Assembly (NCBI RefSeq): GCF_001854765.1
Contig: NZ_LJJE01000002.1
Span: forward strand, 186,001 to 250,000
DNA length: 64,000 bases
DNA from: Vibrio sonorensis
GTDB lineage: Bacteria; Pseudomonadota; Gammaproteobacteria; Enterobacterales; Vibrionaceae
Reading direction: 5' to 3'
Below, in pieces: positions 1 through 11,179 of the stretch. Every line of letters starts with the position of its first letter. Within the stretch, counting starts at the first letter, position 1. Below the pieces are notes generated by a model. It was not told the origin of the DNA, did not search any database, and saw only the letters and a list, made by a program, of their open reading frames with translations. The position numbers and the translations under genes were made by a program.

Positions 1-106
1 TGCAGCAGCAGGTCATAGTAACGGACCGGCTCAGCAAACCAAGCCTGAAGAAGACGAGGCCGGTTACTTGGATATCCCAGCTTTCTTACGTCGTCAGGCA
101 GATTGA
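1..106 (+). CDS. ftsZ: FtsZ, C-terminal end (partial)
   Basis: The last 34 codons of the tubulin-like cell division GTPase FtsZ, entering from the left edge and ending with TGA at 104-106. What is visible is an Ala/Gln/Glu-rich linker followed by the conserved C-terminal peptide (YLDIPAFLRRQAD), the short motif through which FtsZ binds FtsA, ZipA and other division partners. The GTPase domain lies outside the window. The position directly upstream of lpxC is the usual end of the gammaproteobacterial dcw (division and cell wall) cluster. Confidence 0.95.
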   Translation, partial: AAAGHSNGPAQQTKPEEDEAGYLDIPAFLRRQAD

Positions 107-120
107 GAAATCAACAAAAT

Positions 121-148
121 TTGACAGCGTTGAATTTTGTGATACGAT
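121..148 (+). promoter_or_regulatory. lpxC promoter (sigma-70, extended -10)
   Basis: TTGACA (121-126), 16-base spacer, then TACGAT (143-148) preceded by TGA, which makes an extended -10. It lies in the 99-base ftsZ-lpxC gap, about 50 bases before the lpxC start, so lpxC can be transcribed independently of the dcw cluster. Confidence 0.7.
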
Positions 149-205
149 TCGCGGCCAATGTAGCACATTAACCGTGACTTGTAGTACTAACACAGAGGTA
201 AGCAG

Positions 206-1123
206 ATGATTAAACAGCGTACTCTGAAAGAGATGGTGAAAACGACTGGTGTGGGTCTCCACTCCGGAAGAAAAGTAACACTCACTCTTCGACCAGCTGC
301 TGCAAACACAGGTGTTTTATATCGCCGAACTGACGTAAACCCTCCGGTGGATTTTCCAGCGGATCCAGCGTCTGTACGCGATACAATGCTATGTACTGCC
401 TTAGTTAATGATGACGGTGTGCGCATTTCAACGGTTGAGCATTTAAACGCTGCTCTTGCTGGAATGGGTATCGACAACGTGATTGTTGAGGTTGACGCGC
501 CAGAAATTCCAATTATGGATGGTAGTGCAAGTCCTTTTGTTTTCTTACTTCAGCAAGCTGGAGTGGAAGAGCAAAATGCAGCGAAGCGCTTTATTCGAAT
601 TAAGAAACCAGTGCGTTTTGAAGACGAAGATAAGTGGGCCGAATTTGTTCCATTTAACGGCTTCCGCATGGATTTCGAAATCGAATTTAACCACCCTGCG
701 ATTGAGGCGGATGAACAGCACCTTCTGTTTGATTTCTCATCTCAAGGCTTTGTAAAAGATATTTCACGAGCACGTACCTTCGGGTTTATGCGTGATATTG
801 AGTACTTACAGTCTCAGAATCTATGTCTGGGCGGAAGCTTTGATTGTGCGATAGTACTAGACGATTACCGAATTCTTAATGAAGAAGGTCTACGCTTTGA
901 CAACGAGTTTGTTGTGCACAAAGTACTAGATGCGATTGGCGACCTATACATGTGTGGTCACCCAATCATTGGTGAGTTCCGTGCCTTTAAGTCAGGTCAT
1001 GGTCTCAACAACCAGCTTCTACGCGCAGTACTTGCTGATCAAGAAGCGTGGGAATGGGTAACGTTCGAAGAGGAAGAAGTTTCTCCAGTCGCTTTTGGCG
1101 AGCCGAACATGGTACTAGCGTAA
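206..1123 (+). CDS. lpxC: UDP-3-O-acyl-N-acetylglucosamine deacetylase
   Basis: LpxC catalyses the first committed step of lipid A synthesis: zinc-dependent deacetylation of UDP-3-O-acyl-GlcNAc in the cytoplasm. The 305-residue length matches the family. Recognisable are the N-terminal segment [14 protein letters not shown], the zinc ligand in [10 protein letters not shown] near residue 79, the IMDGSASPF loop, and the second zinc site [10 protein letters not shown] near residue 238. The ATG follows the purine-rich ACAGAGGTAAG. It has its own promoter and its own terminator, and no frame disturbance. Confidence 0.98.
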   Translation: MIKQRTLKEMVKTTGVGLHSGRKVTLTLRPAAANTGVLYRRTDVNPPVDFPADPASVRDTMLCTALVNDDGVRISTVEHLNAALAGMGIDNVIVEVDAPEIPIMDGSASPFVFLLQQAGVEEQNAAKRFIRIKKPVRFEDEDKWAEFVPFNGFRMDFEIEFNHPAIEADEQHLLFDFSSQGFVKDISRARTFGFMRDIEYLQSQNLCLGGSFDCAIVLDDYRILNEEGLRFDNEFVVHKVLDAIGDLYMCGHPIIGEFRAFKSGHGLNNQLLRAVLADQEAWEWVTFEEEEVSPVAFGEPNMVLA

Positions 1124-1141
1124 GCACCCAAGATTGATTGT

Positions 1142-1171
1142 AAAAAGCCAGACTCAAGTCTGGCTTTTTTT
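1142..1171 (+). terminator. lpxC intrinsic terminator
   Basis: Hairpin AGCCAGACT/AGTCTGGCT with a two-base loop followed by seven T. It also lies beyond the 3' end of dciA on the other strand (stop at 1186), where the A-tract at 1142-1146 could serve that gene. Confidence 0.9.
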
Positions 1172-1185
1172 GATCGTGACGTTGA

Positions 1186-1631
1186 CTACTTTTTGTCAGC
1201 GAGGCGAGCTAAGCTCTCTAATCTTGCCTTAACTTTTGGTGGGGCATTTTGTGCCACCATGTTTAAACAAGCAGCCGCATGGTGGGAAAGGGGTTCTCTC
1301 GACTTTTCTTGTTTATTGTCTCGATTGATGTAGAGTGCAGGGTTGACTTCGATATCAATGCCAGTCAGTTTGGCGAAGCTTGTGACCTAAGTTGATTAAG
1401 AATGTTAAGACGTTCGAAGTTAAGTTTGTGTCTTATAGCGGCACTTGCAACTTCGATAATTAAAAAACCACCGCGGATATTTGCCACACGGCAATGTTTT
1501 TCCGTTCCTCTGGGCAACATAGGTGCGAGCGCTTTTTGAATCGCAAGTATGCTTTCAGCGTGCTGCTGAATATTTCCTAAGCGGCTTTTACCAACCAGAT
1601 CTGAGGTTAGGGTAGGTCGATGGTCTCTCAT
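1186..1631 (-). CDS. dciA: DciA (DUF721) replicative helicase loader, frameshifted in this assembly
   Basis: DciA/DUF721 proteins help load the DnaB replicative helicase in bacteria without a DnaC-type loader; that role is known for the family, not shown here. The reading frame runs from ATG at 1631 (a TTG three codons upstream is less likely) through a typical KH-like DUF721 core to about residue 80, then hits a stop near 1365. The conserved tail (LTGIDIEVNPALY, then an REPLS segment, ending LADKK) continues in another frame to 1186. Adding one base near 1378-1383 restores a 148-residue protein, normal for Vibrio. The missing base lies by a short A run in the coding strand. Located between lpxC and secA, opposite strand, as in other vibrios. 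Confidence 0.85.
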
Positions 1632-1891
1632 ATTGTCCAACTGCGATGTTCACTAAAGGCATTTTAGCCTATCGAAGCGTTAAACACAGCAGTAAACGGC
1701 TTTAATAATCGCCACTAAACCAGCAAAAATAAAGAATGCTTCAAACAAATGACTTTGTTATTGGTTGTTATAAAGAAAATTCCTTACACTAAGCGCCCCT
1801 AGCCTTGAATTTATCAGTTCTCATCACAATATCTGTGGTAAATGATTTATCTCAGTGTTCTTAGTTTAAAACTGGTAGAGACTGAAGGCAT
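1632..1891. other. Intergenic region between dciA and secA
   Basis: AT-rich spacer between the divergent dciA and secA genes. No secM-like secretory leader gene (signal peptide plus arrest sequence) is visible here. I see no confident promoter pair, although both genes must start transcription in this interval. The only coding-like element is the 9-codon ORF that follows at 1892. Confidence 0.5.
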
Positions 1892-1921
1892 ATGAAGTGG
1901 GTCTACGGGACCCGAAGGTAA
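1892..1921 (+). promoter_or_regulatory. Possible 9-codon leader ORF with hairpin before secA
   Basis: ATG AAG TGG GTC TAC GGG ACC CGA AGG TAA encodes MKWVYGTRR, preceded by GAAGG three bases upstream. Inside it GGGTC (1899-1903) pairs with GACCC (1909-1913) across a five-base loop. The stop overlaps the purine stretch AAGGTAAGAGAG that probably is the secA ribosome binding site, so ribosomes or the hairpin could affect secA initiation. Visible sequence only; translation is a guess. Confidence 0.3.
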
Positions 1922-1937
1922 GAGAGATTCACAGCAA

Positions 1938-4667
1938 ATGATTACTAAGCTACTGACAAAGGTAATTGGCAGTCGCAATGACAGAACACTGCGCCGCTTA
2001 AGAAAAATAGTAAAAGAGATTAATAACTACGAGCCGACCTTTGAAGCACTTTCTGATGAAGAGCTAAAAGCAAAAACGGTTGAGTTTCGTCAACGCTTAG
2101 AACAAGGTGAAACACTGGAGAAAGTTCTTCCAGAAGCATTTGCGACTGTTCGTGAAGCATCTAAGCGTGTATACGGTATGCGTCACTTCGACGTTCAGCT
2201 AATCGGTGGTATGGTTTTGAACAATGGCCAAATCGCTGAGATGCGCACTGGTGAAGGTAAAACCCTAACGGCAACCTTGCCTGCTTATCTAAATGCACTT
2301 CCGGGTAAAGGCGTACACATAGTTACAGTGAACGATTACCTAGCCAAGCGAGATGCGGAGACAAACCGTCCACTATTCGAATTTTTAGGTATGACAGTTG
2401 GCGTTAACGTGCCAAACATGCCTCCTCAAGAGAAAAAAGAAGCTTATCAAGCGGATATTCTTTACGGAACAAACAACGAGTTTGGTTTCGACTACCTGCG
2501 CGACAACATGGCATTTCGCAGTGAAGACCGCGTACAGCGTGAACGCTTCTTTGCTGTTGTCGATGAGGTTGACTCAATCCTTATCGATGAAGCGCGTACT
2601 CCACTGATTATTTCTGGGCCTGCAGAAGACAGTTCAGATCTTTATATCCGTATCAATACGCTGATCCCTAATTTGGTTAAGCAAGACCAAGAGGACTCGG
2701 AAGAGTACCGCGGAGACGGCCACTACACGGTGGATGAAAAGTCGAAGCAAGTGTATCTAACCGAAAATGGTCAAGAGTTTGTCGAAGAGCTAATGATCAA
2801 AAACGGTATGATGGAAGAAGGGGATACCCTTTACTCTCCTGCTAACATCAGTTTGCTACATCACGTTCACGCTGCGCTTCGTGCCCATGTGCTTTTCGAG
2901 CGCAATGTAGATTACATTGTTTCCGATGAAGGTGAAGTGGTTATCGTTGACGAACACACTGGTCGTACTATGGCTGGACGTCGATGGTCTGAAGGTCTTC
3001 ACCAAGCGATTGAAGCGAAAGAAGGCGTTAAGATCCAGAACGAAAACCAAACACTGGCATCTATCACATTCCAGAACTACTTCCGCTTATACGAAAAACT
3101 GTCAGGTATGACAGGTACGGCAGATACAGAAGCATTCGAATTCCAGTCAATCTATGGCCTTGAAACGGTTGTCATTCCAACCAATAAACCTATGGTTCGC
3201 GATGACATGCCAGATGTGGTTTATCGCACCGAGGGCGAGAAGTTCAATGCCATTATCGAAGATATTAAAGAGCGTGTAGAGAAAGGCCAACCAATCTTGG
3301 TTGGTACCGTATCGATCGAAAAATCGGAACTGCTTTCCAACGCACTTAAGAAAGGTAAGATCAAACACAACGTTCTCAACGCTAAGTTCCACGAAAAAGA
3401 AGCCGAAATCGTTGCTGAAGCGGGTAAACCGGGCTCAGTTACCATCGCGACAAACATGGCAGGTCGTGGTACCGATATCGTGCTGGGCGGTAGCTGGCAG
3501 GCAAAAGTTGACTCAATGAAAGAGCCAACTCAAGAGCAGATCGACGCGATTAAAGCGGATTGGAAAATTGTTCACGACAAAGTACTCGAAGCTGGCGGTT
3601 TACATATCATTGGTACAGAGCGTCATGAATCTCGCCGTATCGATAACCAGTTGCGTGGTCGTTCAGGTCGTCAGGGTGATGCTGGTTCTTCCCGTTTCTA
3701 TCTTTCAATGGAAGACTCACTACTGCGTATCTTTACGTCTGAGCGCATGGCTAGCCTTATTCAAAGTGGCATGGAAGAAGGCGAAGCGATTGAGAGTAAG
3801 ATGCTATCTCGCTCAATCGAAAAAGCGCAGCGCAAAGTGGAAGGTCGCAACTTCGATATCCGTAAACAGCTTCTAGAGTACGATGACGTTGCTAACGATC
3901 AGCGTAAAGTCGTATACGAATTACGTGACGAGTTGATGAGTGTCGATGATATCAGTGACATGATTGAGCAAAACCGCGCAGATGTATTGAGTGATGTGAT
4001 CGATGGGTACATTCCGCCTCAATCTCTTGAGGATATGTGGGATGTTCCAGGGTTAGAAGAACGCCTGAAGAACGACTTCGACCTTGATGCTCCAATAGCT
4101 CAATGGCTTGAAGAAGATGACAAGTTATACGAAGAAGCCCTTCGCGAGAAGATCCTTGAAACTGCCGTTGCGGTTTACAAAGAGAAAGAAGAAGTGGTTG
4201 GCGAACAAGTGCTTCGCAACTTCGAAAAATCTGTCATGCTGCAAACTCTTGATACCTTGTGGAAAGAGCACCTAGCGGCGATGGATCACCTTCGTCAAGG
4301 TATTCACCTACGTGGCTATGCTCAGAAGAACCCTAAGCAAGAGTACAAGCGTGAGTCATTTGAACTGTTTGAAGGTTTGTTAGATGCGCTTAAGTCTGAT
4401 GTAATCACTATCTTGTCTAAAGTACGAGTACAGCAGCAAGAAGAAGTTGAGCGTATGGAAGCCCAGCGCAGAGCTCAGGCTGAAGAAGCGGCTCGACGCG
4501 CGCGTGCGCAACATGCAAGTGCAGAAAATCCTCTATCTGATGGTAGTGAAGAAGAAGCGAAAGGTCAGCAACCTATGGTACGCGAAGAGCGCAAAATAGG
4601 TCGCAACGATCCTTGTCCATGTGGCAGTGGCAAAAAGTACAAACAGTGTCACGGCAAGATTGCCTAA
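1938..4667 (+). CDS. secA: Preprotein translocase ATPase SecA
   Basis: SecA is the ATP-driven motor that pushes unfolded preproteins through the SecYEG channel in the inner membrane. At 909 residues it is full length. Order visible: Walker A MRTGEGKT near residue 102, DEAD-type box [15 protein letters not shown] near 209, the preprotein cross-linking region, the second nucleotide-binding fold ([22 protein letters not shown]), the helical scaffold, and a C-terminal zinc motif [14 protein letters not shown] that binds SecB and lipids. The frame is intact over 2.7 kb. It is followed by its own terminator, so mutT is probably transcribed separately or by read-through. Confidence 0.99.
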   Translation: MITKLLTKVIGSRNDRTLRRLRKIVKEINNYEPTFEALSDEELKAKTVEFRQRLEQGETLEKVLPEAFATVREASKRVYGMRHFDVQLIGGMVLNNGQIAEMRTGEGKTLTATLPAYLNALPGKGVHIVTVNDYLAKRDAETNRPLFEFLGMTVGVNVPNMPPQEKKEAYQADILYGTNNEFGFDYLRDNMAFRSEDRVQRERFFAVVDEVDSILIDEARTPLIISGPAEDSSDLYIRINTLIPNLVKQDQEDSEEYRGDGHYTVDEKSKQVYLTENGQEFVEELMIKNGMMEEGDTLYSPANISLLHHVHAALRAHVLFERNVDYIVSDEGEVVIVDEHTGRTMAGRRWSEGLHQAIEAKEGVKIQNENQTLASITFQNYFRLYEKLSGMTGTADTEAFEFQSIYGLETVVIPTNKPMVRDDMPDVVYRTEGEKFNAIIEDIKERVEKGQPILVGTVSIEKSELLSNALKKGKIKHNVLNAKFHEKEAEIVAEAGKPGSVTIATNMAGRGTDIVLGGSWQAKVDSMKEPTQEQIDAIKADWKIVHDKVLEAGGLHIIGTERHESRRIDNQLRGRSGRQGDAGSSRFYLSMEDSLLRIFTSERMASLIQSGMEEGEAIESKMLSRSIEKAQRKVEGRNFDIRKQLLEYDDVANDQRKVVYELRDELMSVDDISDMIEQNRADVLSDVIDGYIPPQSLEDMWDVPGLEERLKNDFDLDAPIAQWLEEDDKLYEEALREKILETAVAVYKEKEEVVGEQVLRNFEKSVMLQTLDTLWKEHLAAMDHLRQGIHLRGYAQKNPKQEYKRESFELFEGLLDALKSDVITILSKVRVQQQEEVERMEAQRRAQAEEAARRARAQHASAENPLSDGSEEEAKGQQPMVREERKIGRNDPCPCGSGKKYKQCHGKIA

Positions 4668-4682
4668 TTTAACTATCTGAAT

Positions 4683-4713
4683 AAAAAGAGTCGCTATTAG
4701 CGGCTCTTTTTTT
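4683..4713 (+). terminator. secA intrinsic terminator
   Basis: Stem AGAGTCGC/GCGGCTCT (one G-U pair) with a five-base loop and a run of seven T. Confidence 0.85.
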
Positions 4714-4760
4714 AGTAGCCTCATACTTGTTAGGGCTACTTGAATTAATAAGGAACAGCA

Positions 4761-5159
4761 ATGAAACGAATTCACATTGTGGCAGGCGTCATCTTCAACC
4801 AGGACAAATCACAAGTTTTTATTACCAAGCGGCCAGATGACAAACACAAAGGCGGTTTTTGGGAGTTTCCCGGCGGCAAAGTTGAATCAGGTGAAAATAT
4901 TGAAGCAGCGATGGCCAGAGAGTTAGATGAAGAGATCGGTATTCAGGTGACCAAACAAGAACACTTTCAGCATTTGGAGTTCGATTACAGCGACAAATCA
5001 TTAAAGTTCGATTTTATTCTGATACATGAATTTGAGGGCCAGCCATTTGGCAAAGAGGGACAACAGGCAGAGTGGGTAAACGTAGCAAACCTAGTGAAAT
5101 ATAGCTTTCCAGAAGCGAACGTCCCAATTCTAAACAAAATAGTAGCAGAGTTTTGTTAA
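4761..5159 (+). CDS. mutT: 8-oxo-dGTP diphosphatase MutT
   Basis: MutT hydrolyses 8-oxo-dGTP to the monophosphate and so prevents A:T to C:G mutations. The 132-residue protein is almost entirely one Nudix domain; the Nudix box starts at GGKVESGE and contains REL-x-EE-x-G, matching GX5EX7REUXEEXGU with all catalytic glutamates. The ATG is preceded by AAGGAAC. The secA–mutT order is standard in gammaproteobacteria. Nothing unusual is seen. Confidence 0.95.
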   Translation: MKRIHIVAGVIFNQDKSQVFITKRPDDKHKGGFWEFPGGKVESGENIEAAMARELDEEIGIQVTKQEHFQHLEFDYSDKSLKFDFILIHEFEGQPFGKEGQQAEWVNVANLVKYSFPEANVPILNKIVAEFC

Positions 5160-5219
5160 GGGAAGAGAAAGGATGCGAAGACGCTACTGGTAAGTCACAC
5201 TGAATCTTGTTAGTTTTAG

Positions 5220-6068
<849 letters not shown>

Positions 6069-6080
6069 ACTTAAATTGAG

Positions 6081-6111
6081 AAAAAGGGCTGCAATTTTGC
6101 AGCCTTTTTTG
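6081..6111 (+). terminator. dapB intrinsic terminator
   Basis: AAAAAGGGCTGC AATTTT GCAGCCTTTTTT: a GC-rich stem with a six-base loop followed by a T run. Confidence 0.9.
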
Positions 6112-6472
6112 TATCTGGCGATTGAGTACATAAATATTCGTTTTAATTTGCCTTGATTTATCAAGGTTTGAGAATCGGATTATGAAAATTATTCTTTGTA
6201 ATTAGGCCTTTTTTAATGGTTTAAAGTTGGATTTTTGAGGCTTTCAGGGGTTGTGCGTGTTAATTGGCTTGTTTTTGTAGTTAAAAATCGATGATTATCG
6301 TTTGCGCAAATTTTGCTTCAAATTTGGCAATGGATTTTCAATGGATAAAATGAATTTTTTAAAAGATCGGCGATTTTCCGCTTAAAAAAACGATAAAACT
6401 TGTTTTTTTAAGCTCTTGTCGCTGGATTTGGTGAAAGTGGGCGGAAAACTAAAATTTATTTTGTCCTCATTG
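6112..6472 (+). other. Long AT-rich region upstream of carAB
   Basis: A 360-base stretch with no gene. It contains a perfect 12-bp inverted repeat: GCTTAAAAAAAC (6380-6391) and GTTTTTTTAAGC (6402-6413) around a ten-base loop. In enteric bacteria the carAB upstream region carries a second, pyrimidine-controlled promoter and binding sites for IHF, PepA and PurR; I cannot identify those sites here by eye, and the repeat could be an operator or a bend element. Confidence 0.4.
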
Positions 6473-6501
6473 TTGACACACGTCACAGGCATCATTAGAA
6501 T
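6473..6501 (+). promoter_or_regulatory. carAB promoter (sigma-70)
   Basis: TTGACA (6473-6478), exact 17-base spacer, TAGAAT (6496-6501). Transcription would start near 6508, giving a leader of about 100 bases. Confidence 0.8.
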
Positions 6502-6523
6502 ACCGCCAATTTATCTGGATTCC

Positions 6524-6594
6524 CTGAATACGCATATCTATGGTATAAAGGAAGGCAGATTTGCAGTTTAATTTATTATTTTTGCATTTTTATT
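6524..6594 (+). promoter_or_regulatory. Candidate ArgR (ARG box) region in carAB leader
   Basis: Two AT-rich sites resemble the ARG box TGAAT-N4-ATTCA: CTGAATACGCATATC near 6524 and TTTGCATTTTTATTCTGG near 6581. ArgR repression of carAB is known in enterics. The matches are imperfect and the call is an inference. Confidence 0.35.
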
Positions 6595-6606
6595 CTGGAG
6601 GTTGTC

Positions 6607-7746
6607 TTGAGTAAATCAGCACTGTTAGTCCTAGAAGATGGGACAGTGTTCCACGGTGTTTCCATTGGAGCAGATGGTTCATCCGTTGGTGAAGTCGTTT
6701 TTAATACCTCGATGACGGGGTACCAAGAAATCCTCACTGATCCTTCCTATTCTCAACAAATCGTCACTCTCACATATCCTCACATAGGCAATACCGGAAC
6801 TACTTCCGAAGATGAAGAATCCTCTTCAATTCACGCACAAGGCCTTGTGATTCGCGATCTTCCTCTTATCGCTTCTAACTTCCGTAATGAACAATCTCTT
6901 TCTGATTACCTCAAATCGCAAAATATCGTCGGTATTGCTGACATCGATACGCGTAAGCTGACTCGAATTCTGCGTGAGAAAGGTGCACAGAATGGTTGCA
7001 TTATGGCAGGCGATAATTTGGACGAAGCGCTAGCTCTAGAGAAGGCGAAAGAGTTCCCTGGCCTAAAAGGCATGGATTTAGCGAAGGTTGTGAGCACAAA
7101 AGAAGCTTACCCATGGAAGCAGGGGTCTTGGACCCTAGAAGGCGGTTTGCCAGAAGCGAAAGAAGACGGTGAACTACCATACCACGTTGTAGCGTATGAC
7201 TTTGGTGCTAAGCGCAACATCCTACGCATGTTAGTGGACCGCGGCTGTCGTTTGACAGTGGTTCCAGCGCAGACTCCTGCAGAAGAAGTGTTGGCACTGA
7301 ACCCTGACGGCGTTTTCCTATCGAATGGCCCTGGTGACCCAGAACCGTGTGATTACGCTATCGCAGCGACTAAAACCTTCCTTGATAAAGGTCTGCCTAT
7401 TTTTGGTATCTGTTTAGGTCACCAAATCCTAGCTTTGGCTTCAGGTGCGCAAACCGTAAAAATGAAGTTTGGTCACCACGGTGCTAACCACCCGGTTAAA
7501 GACCTAGACCGCAATGTAGTGATGATTACGTCTCAGAACCACGGCTTTGCCGCTGACGAAGCAACACTGCCAGAGAACCTACGTGCAACTCACGTTTCTC
7601 TATTTGACGGTTCTTTGCAAGGCATTCACCGCACTGACAAGCCCGCGTTTAGCTTCCAAGGTCACCCTGAAGCAAGCCCAGGTCCACATGATGCGGCACC
7701 GCTTTTCGACCACTTTATTGAATTGATTAAACAACACAGCGCTTAA
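6607..7746 (+). CDS. carA: Carbamoyl-phosphate synthase small subunit (glutamine amidotransferase)
   Basis: CarA hydrolyses glutamine and channels ammonia to CarB for carbamoyl phosphate, the precursor of arginine and pyrimidines. The start is TTG at 6607, preceded by CTGGAGG with good spacing; no in-frame ATG fits the family N-terminus [11 protein letters not shown] better. The 379-residue protein has the small-subunit N-terminal domain and a class I amidotransferase domain with nucleophile Cys269 in GICLGHQ and the His/Glu pair in FQGHPEAS. carB follows after 16 bases, so the two are cotranscribed. Confidence 0.98.
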   Translation: MSKSALLVLEDGTVFHGVSIGADGSSVGEVVFNTSMTGYQEILTDPSYSQQIVTLTYPHIGNTGTTSEDEESSSIHAQGLVIRDLPLIASNFRNEQSLSDYLKSQNIVGIADIDTRKLTRILREKGAQNGCIMAGDNLDEALALEKAKEFPGLKGMDLAKVVSTKEAYPWKQGSWTLEGGLPEAKEDGELPYHVVAYDFGAKRNILRMLVDRGCRLTVVPAQTPAEEVLALNPDGVFLSNGPGDPEPCDYAIAATKTFLDKGLPIFGICLGHQILALASGAQTVKMKFGHHGANHPVKDLDRNVVMITSQNHGFAADEATLPENLRATHVSLFDGSLQGIHRTDKPAFSFQGHPEASPGPHDAAPLFDHFIELIKQHSA

Positions 7747-7762
7747 TTCGGAGTAGTAGACA

Positions 7763-10700
7763 ATGCCAAAACGTACTGACATTCAAAGTATTCTTATTCT
7801 AGGTGCTGGCCCGATTGTTATCGGTCAGGCTTGTGAGTTTGACTACTCTGGCGCACAAGCATGTAAAGCACTGCGTGAAGAGGGATACCGAGTAATTCTG
7901 GTTAACTCTAACCCTGCAACCATCATGACTGACCCAGAAATGGCTGATGCAACTTACATCGAGCCAATTCAGTGGGAAGTTGTCCGTAAAATCATCGAAA
8001 AAGAGCGCCCAGATGCGGTTCTGCCTACCATGGGTGGTCAAACAGCACTTAACTGTGCACTAGACCTAGAAAAACACGGTGTTCTTGCCGAGTTCGGCGT
8101 AGAGATGATCGGCGCAACAGCGGATGCGATTGATAAAGCAGAAGACCGTTCGCGCTTTGATAAAGCAATGAAGTCTATCGGCTTAGAGTGTCCTCGTGCC
8201 GATACTGCAAAAAGCATGGAAGAAGCTTACAAAGTCCTCGATATGGTTGGCTTCCCATGCATCATCCGTCCTTCATTCACTATGGGTGGTACGGGCGGTG
8301 GTATCGCTTACAACAAAGAAGAATTTGAAGAGATTTGTCGTCGTGGTCTGGATCTGTCTCCGACCAACGAGCTACTTATCGACGAATCTTTGATTGGTTG
8401 GAAAGAGTACGAAATGGAAGTGGTTCGCGATAAAGCGGACAACTGTATCATCGTATGTTCAATCGAAAACTTTGACCCAATGGGTATTCACACCGGTGAC
8501 TCAATCACGGTAGCGCCAGCACAGACGCTAACCGATAAAGAGTACCAGCTAATGCGTAACGCATCGCTAGCTGTACTGCGTGAAATCGGCGTGGAAACAG
8601 GTGGTTCAAACGTTCAGTTTGGTATCAACCCGAAAGATGGCCGTATGGTTATCATCGAGATGAACCCACGCGTATCTCGCTCTTCAGCATTGGCTTCAAA
8701 AGCGACGGGTTTCCCGATTGCAAAAATCGCGGCCAAGCTAGCGGTAGGCTTTACTCTTGATGAGCTTCAGAACGACATCACTGGCGGTGCAACACCAGCG
8801 TCATTCGAACCAACGATTGACTACGTTGTGACTAAGATCCCTCGCTTCAACTTTGAAAAGTTTGCCGGTGCCAATGACCGTTTAACCACTCAGATGAAGT
8901 CGGTAGGTGAGGTAATGGCCATTGGTCGTAACCAACAAGAATCACTTCAAAAAGCCCTTCGCGGTCTAGAAGTTGGCGTGAACGGTTTTGATGAAATGGT
9001 CGATCTGGATTCGCCAGACGCACTATCAAAAATCCGTCACGAGCTTAAAGAAGCGGGCGCCGAGCGAATTTGGTACGTAGCAGATGCATTCCGTGCTGGC
9101 CTATCTGTCGATGGTGTATTTAACCTGACAGCGATTGATCGCTGGTTCCTAGTTCAAATTGAAGAGCTAGTAAAACTAGAAGAGCAGGTAAAAGCGGGTG
9201 GTTTTGCTGGCCTGACTCAAGACGTTCTTTACAAGATGAAGCGCAAAGGTTTCTCTGATGCACGTCTATCTACGCTGCTTGGTGTTTCAGAAAGCGAAAT
9301 TCGCCGTCTGCGCGATCAGTACGATATCCACCCAGTGTATAAGCGCGTGGATACTTGTGCGGCTGAGTTCTCTTCTGATACTGCTTACATGTACTCATCT
9401 TACGATGAAGAGTGTGAAGCTCAACCAACAGACAAAGATAAGATCATGGTTCTGGGCGGTGGTCCAAACCGTATCGGTCAAGGTATCGAGTTCGACTACT
9501 GTTGTGTTCACGCATCTCTTGCTCTGCGTGAAGATGGTTTTGAAACTATCATGGTTAACTGTAACCCTGAAACAGTATCAACTGACTACGACACATCTGA
9601 TCGTCTCTACTTCGAACCAGTTACGCTGGAAGATGTATTGTCGATTGTTCGCGTAGAGAAGCCAAAGGGCGTTATCGTTCAGTACGGTGGTCAAACGCCA
9701 CTAAAACTGGCTCGTGCTCTAGAAGCGGCTGGCGTGCCAATTATCGGTACTAGCCCTGACGCAATTGACCGTGCAGAAGACCGTGAGCGTTTCCAAGTTG
9801 CTGTTGACCGTTTGGGACTTCTACAACCAGAAAACGCGACCGTAACTACTATGGACCAAGCGGTTGAAAAGTCGAAAGAGATCGGTTTCCCTCTTGTTGT
9901 ACGTCCATCATACGTACTGGGCGGTCGTGCGATGGAAATCGTTTATGACGAAGCAGACCTGCGCCGTTACTTCAACGAAGCAGTCAGCGTATCAAACGAA
10001 TCACCAGTTCTGCTGGATCGTTTCCTAGACGACGCAACCGAAGTGGATATCGATGCGATCTGTGACGGTGAGCGCGTAGTCATTGGCGGTATCATGGAGC
10101 ACATCGAGCAAGCTGGTGTTCACTCTGGTGACTCTGCCTGTTCACTTCCTGCTTACACGCTAAGCCAAGAAATCCAAGACAAGATGCGCGAGCAAGTTGA
10201 AAAACTAGCCTTTGAACTAGGTGTTCGCGGCCTGATGAACACTCAGTTTGCAGTGAAAGACAACGAAGTTTACCTCATCGAAGTAAACCCACGTGCTGCG
10301 CGTACAGTACCGTTTGTTTCTAAAGCAACGGGTGCGCCACTGGCAAAAATTGCTGCACGAGTTATGGCTGGTCAATCTCTTGAAGCTCAGGGCTTCACTA
10401 AAGAGATCATCCCTCCTTACTACTCAGTGAAAGAAGTGGTGCTGCCATTTAACAAGTTCCCAGGTGTTGATCCACTACTTGGCCCTGAGATGCGCTCAAC
10501 GGGCGAAGTTATGGGTGTTGGTGCAACGTTTGCAGAAGCTTACGCTAAAGCTGAGCTAGGTTGTGGCAAGGTTTACCCTGAAGGTGGACGTGCGCTTCTT
10601 TCTGTTCGCGATGGCGATAAGCAGCGCGTTGTTGACCTAGCATCTAAGCTGACCAAACTGGGTTACCAACTTGATGCGACTCACGGTACAGCGGTTATTC

Positions 10701-10993
10701 TTGGCGAAGCGGGAATTAACCCTCGCCTAGTGAACAAGGTACACGAAGGTCGTCCTCATATTCTTGACCGTATTAAGAACAATGAGTACACCTACATCAT
10801 CAACACTGCCGCTGGACGTCAAGCGATTGAAGACTCTAAAGTTCTTCGTCGTGGAGCACTGGGTGAAAAAGTAAACTACACCACTACACTCAATGCCGCT
10901 TTCGCTGCTTGTATGGCTCATAGTTCTGATGCTTGTGCGTCGGTAACTTCTGTCCAAGAGCTACACGCTAAAGTGAAAGAAAGCTTGTCTTAA
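7763..10993 (+). CDS. carB: Carbamoyl-phosphate synthase large subunit
   Basis: CarB makes carbamoyl phosphate from bicarbonate, ammonia and two ATP. The 1076-residue protein shows the two homologous ATP-grasp halves: [19 protein letters not shown] at the start and [17 protein letters not shown] near residue 565, each followed by its nucleotide-binding loops ([17 protein letters not shown]), and a C-terminal MGS-like domain that binds allosteric effectors. The frame is intact throughout. Ends just before a strong terminator. Confidence 0.99.
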   Translation: MPKRTDIQSILILGAGPIVIGQACEFDYSGAQACKALREEGYRVILVNSNPATIMTDPEMADATYIEPIQWEVVRKIIEKERPDAVLPTMGGQTALNCALDLEKHGVLAEFGVEMIGATADAIDKAEDRSRFDKAMKSIGLECPRADTAKSMEEAYKVLDMVGFPCIIRPSFTMGGTGGGIAYNKEEFEEICRRGLDLSPTNELLIDESLIGWKEYEMEVVRDKADNCIIVCSIENFDPMGIHTGDSITVAPAQTLTDKEYQLMRNASLAVLREIGVETGGSNVQFGINPKDGRMVIIEMNPRVSRSSALASKATGFPIAKIAAKLAVGFTLDELQNDITGGATPASFEPTIDYVVTKIPRFNFEKFAGANDRLTTQMKSVGEVMAIGRNQQESLQKALRGLEVGVNGFDEMVDLDSPDALSKIRHELKEAGAERIWYVADAFRAGLSVDGVFNLTAIDRWFLVQIEELVKLEEQVKAGGFAGLTQDVLYKMKRKGFSDARLSTLLGVSESEIRRLRDQYDIHPVYKRVDTCAAEFSSDTAYMYSSYDEECEAQPTDKDKIMVLGGGPNRIGQGIEFDYCCVHASLALREDGFETIMVNCNPETVSTDYDTSDRLYFEPVTLEDVLSIVRVEKPKGVIVQYGGQTPLKLARALEAAGVPIIGTSPDAIDRAEDRERFQVAVDRLGLLQPENATVTTMDQAVEKSKEIGFPLVVRPSYVLGGRAMEIVYDEADLRRYFNEAVSVSNESPVLLDRFLDDATEVDIDAICDGERVVIGGIMEHIEQAGVHSGDSACSLPAYTLSQEIQDKMREQVEKLAFELGVRGLMNTQFAVKDNEVYLIEVNPRAARTVPFVSKATGAPLAKIAARVMAGQSLEAQGFTKEIIPPYYSVKEVVLPFNKFPGVDPLLGPEMRSTGEVMGVGATFAEAYAKAELGCGKVYPEGGRALLSVRDGDKQRVVDLASKLTKLGYQLDATHGTAVILGEAGINPRLVNKVHEGRPHILDRIKNNEYTYIINTAAGRQAIEDSKVLRRGALGEKVNYTTTLNAAFAACMAHSSDACASVTSVQELHAKVKESLS

Positions 10994-11040
10994 TAGATAA
11001 AAATTAGTGAGCCGCAGTCGGCTTACAAGACAACCTCATT

Positions 11041-11066
11041 GCCCGCTATATATAGCGGGCTTTTTT
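11041..11066 (+). terminator. carAB intrinsic terminator
   Basis: Perfect stem GCCCGCTA/TAGCGGGC with TATA loop followed by six T. Confidence 0.93.
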
Positions 11067-11179
11067 ATGGATTTTTACTGATGAAAAATTGGAATAGATT
11101 AAAATCCGGCCTTTCGCTAACCTGTTGAAAGTTTGCATGGTATTTTAAATCTATGTAACACGTACAACGACAGGAAAAT

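Noticed and set aside
1632..1937. secM upstream of secA
   Set aside because: No ORF with signal peptide and arrest motif is present in this interval.
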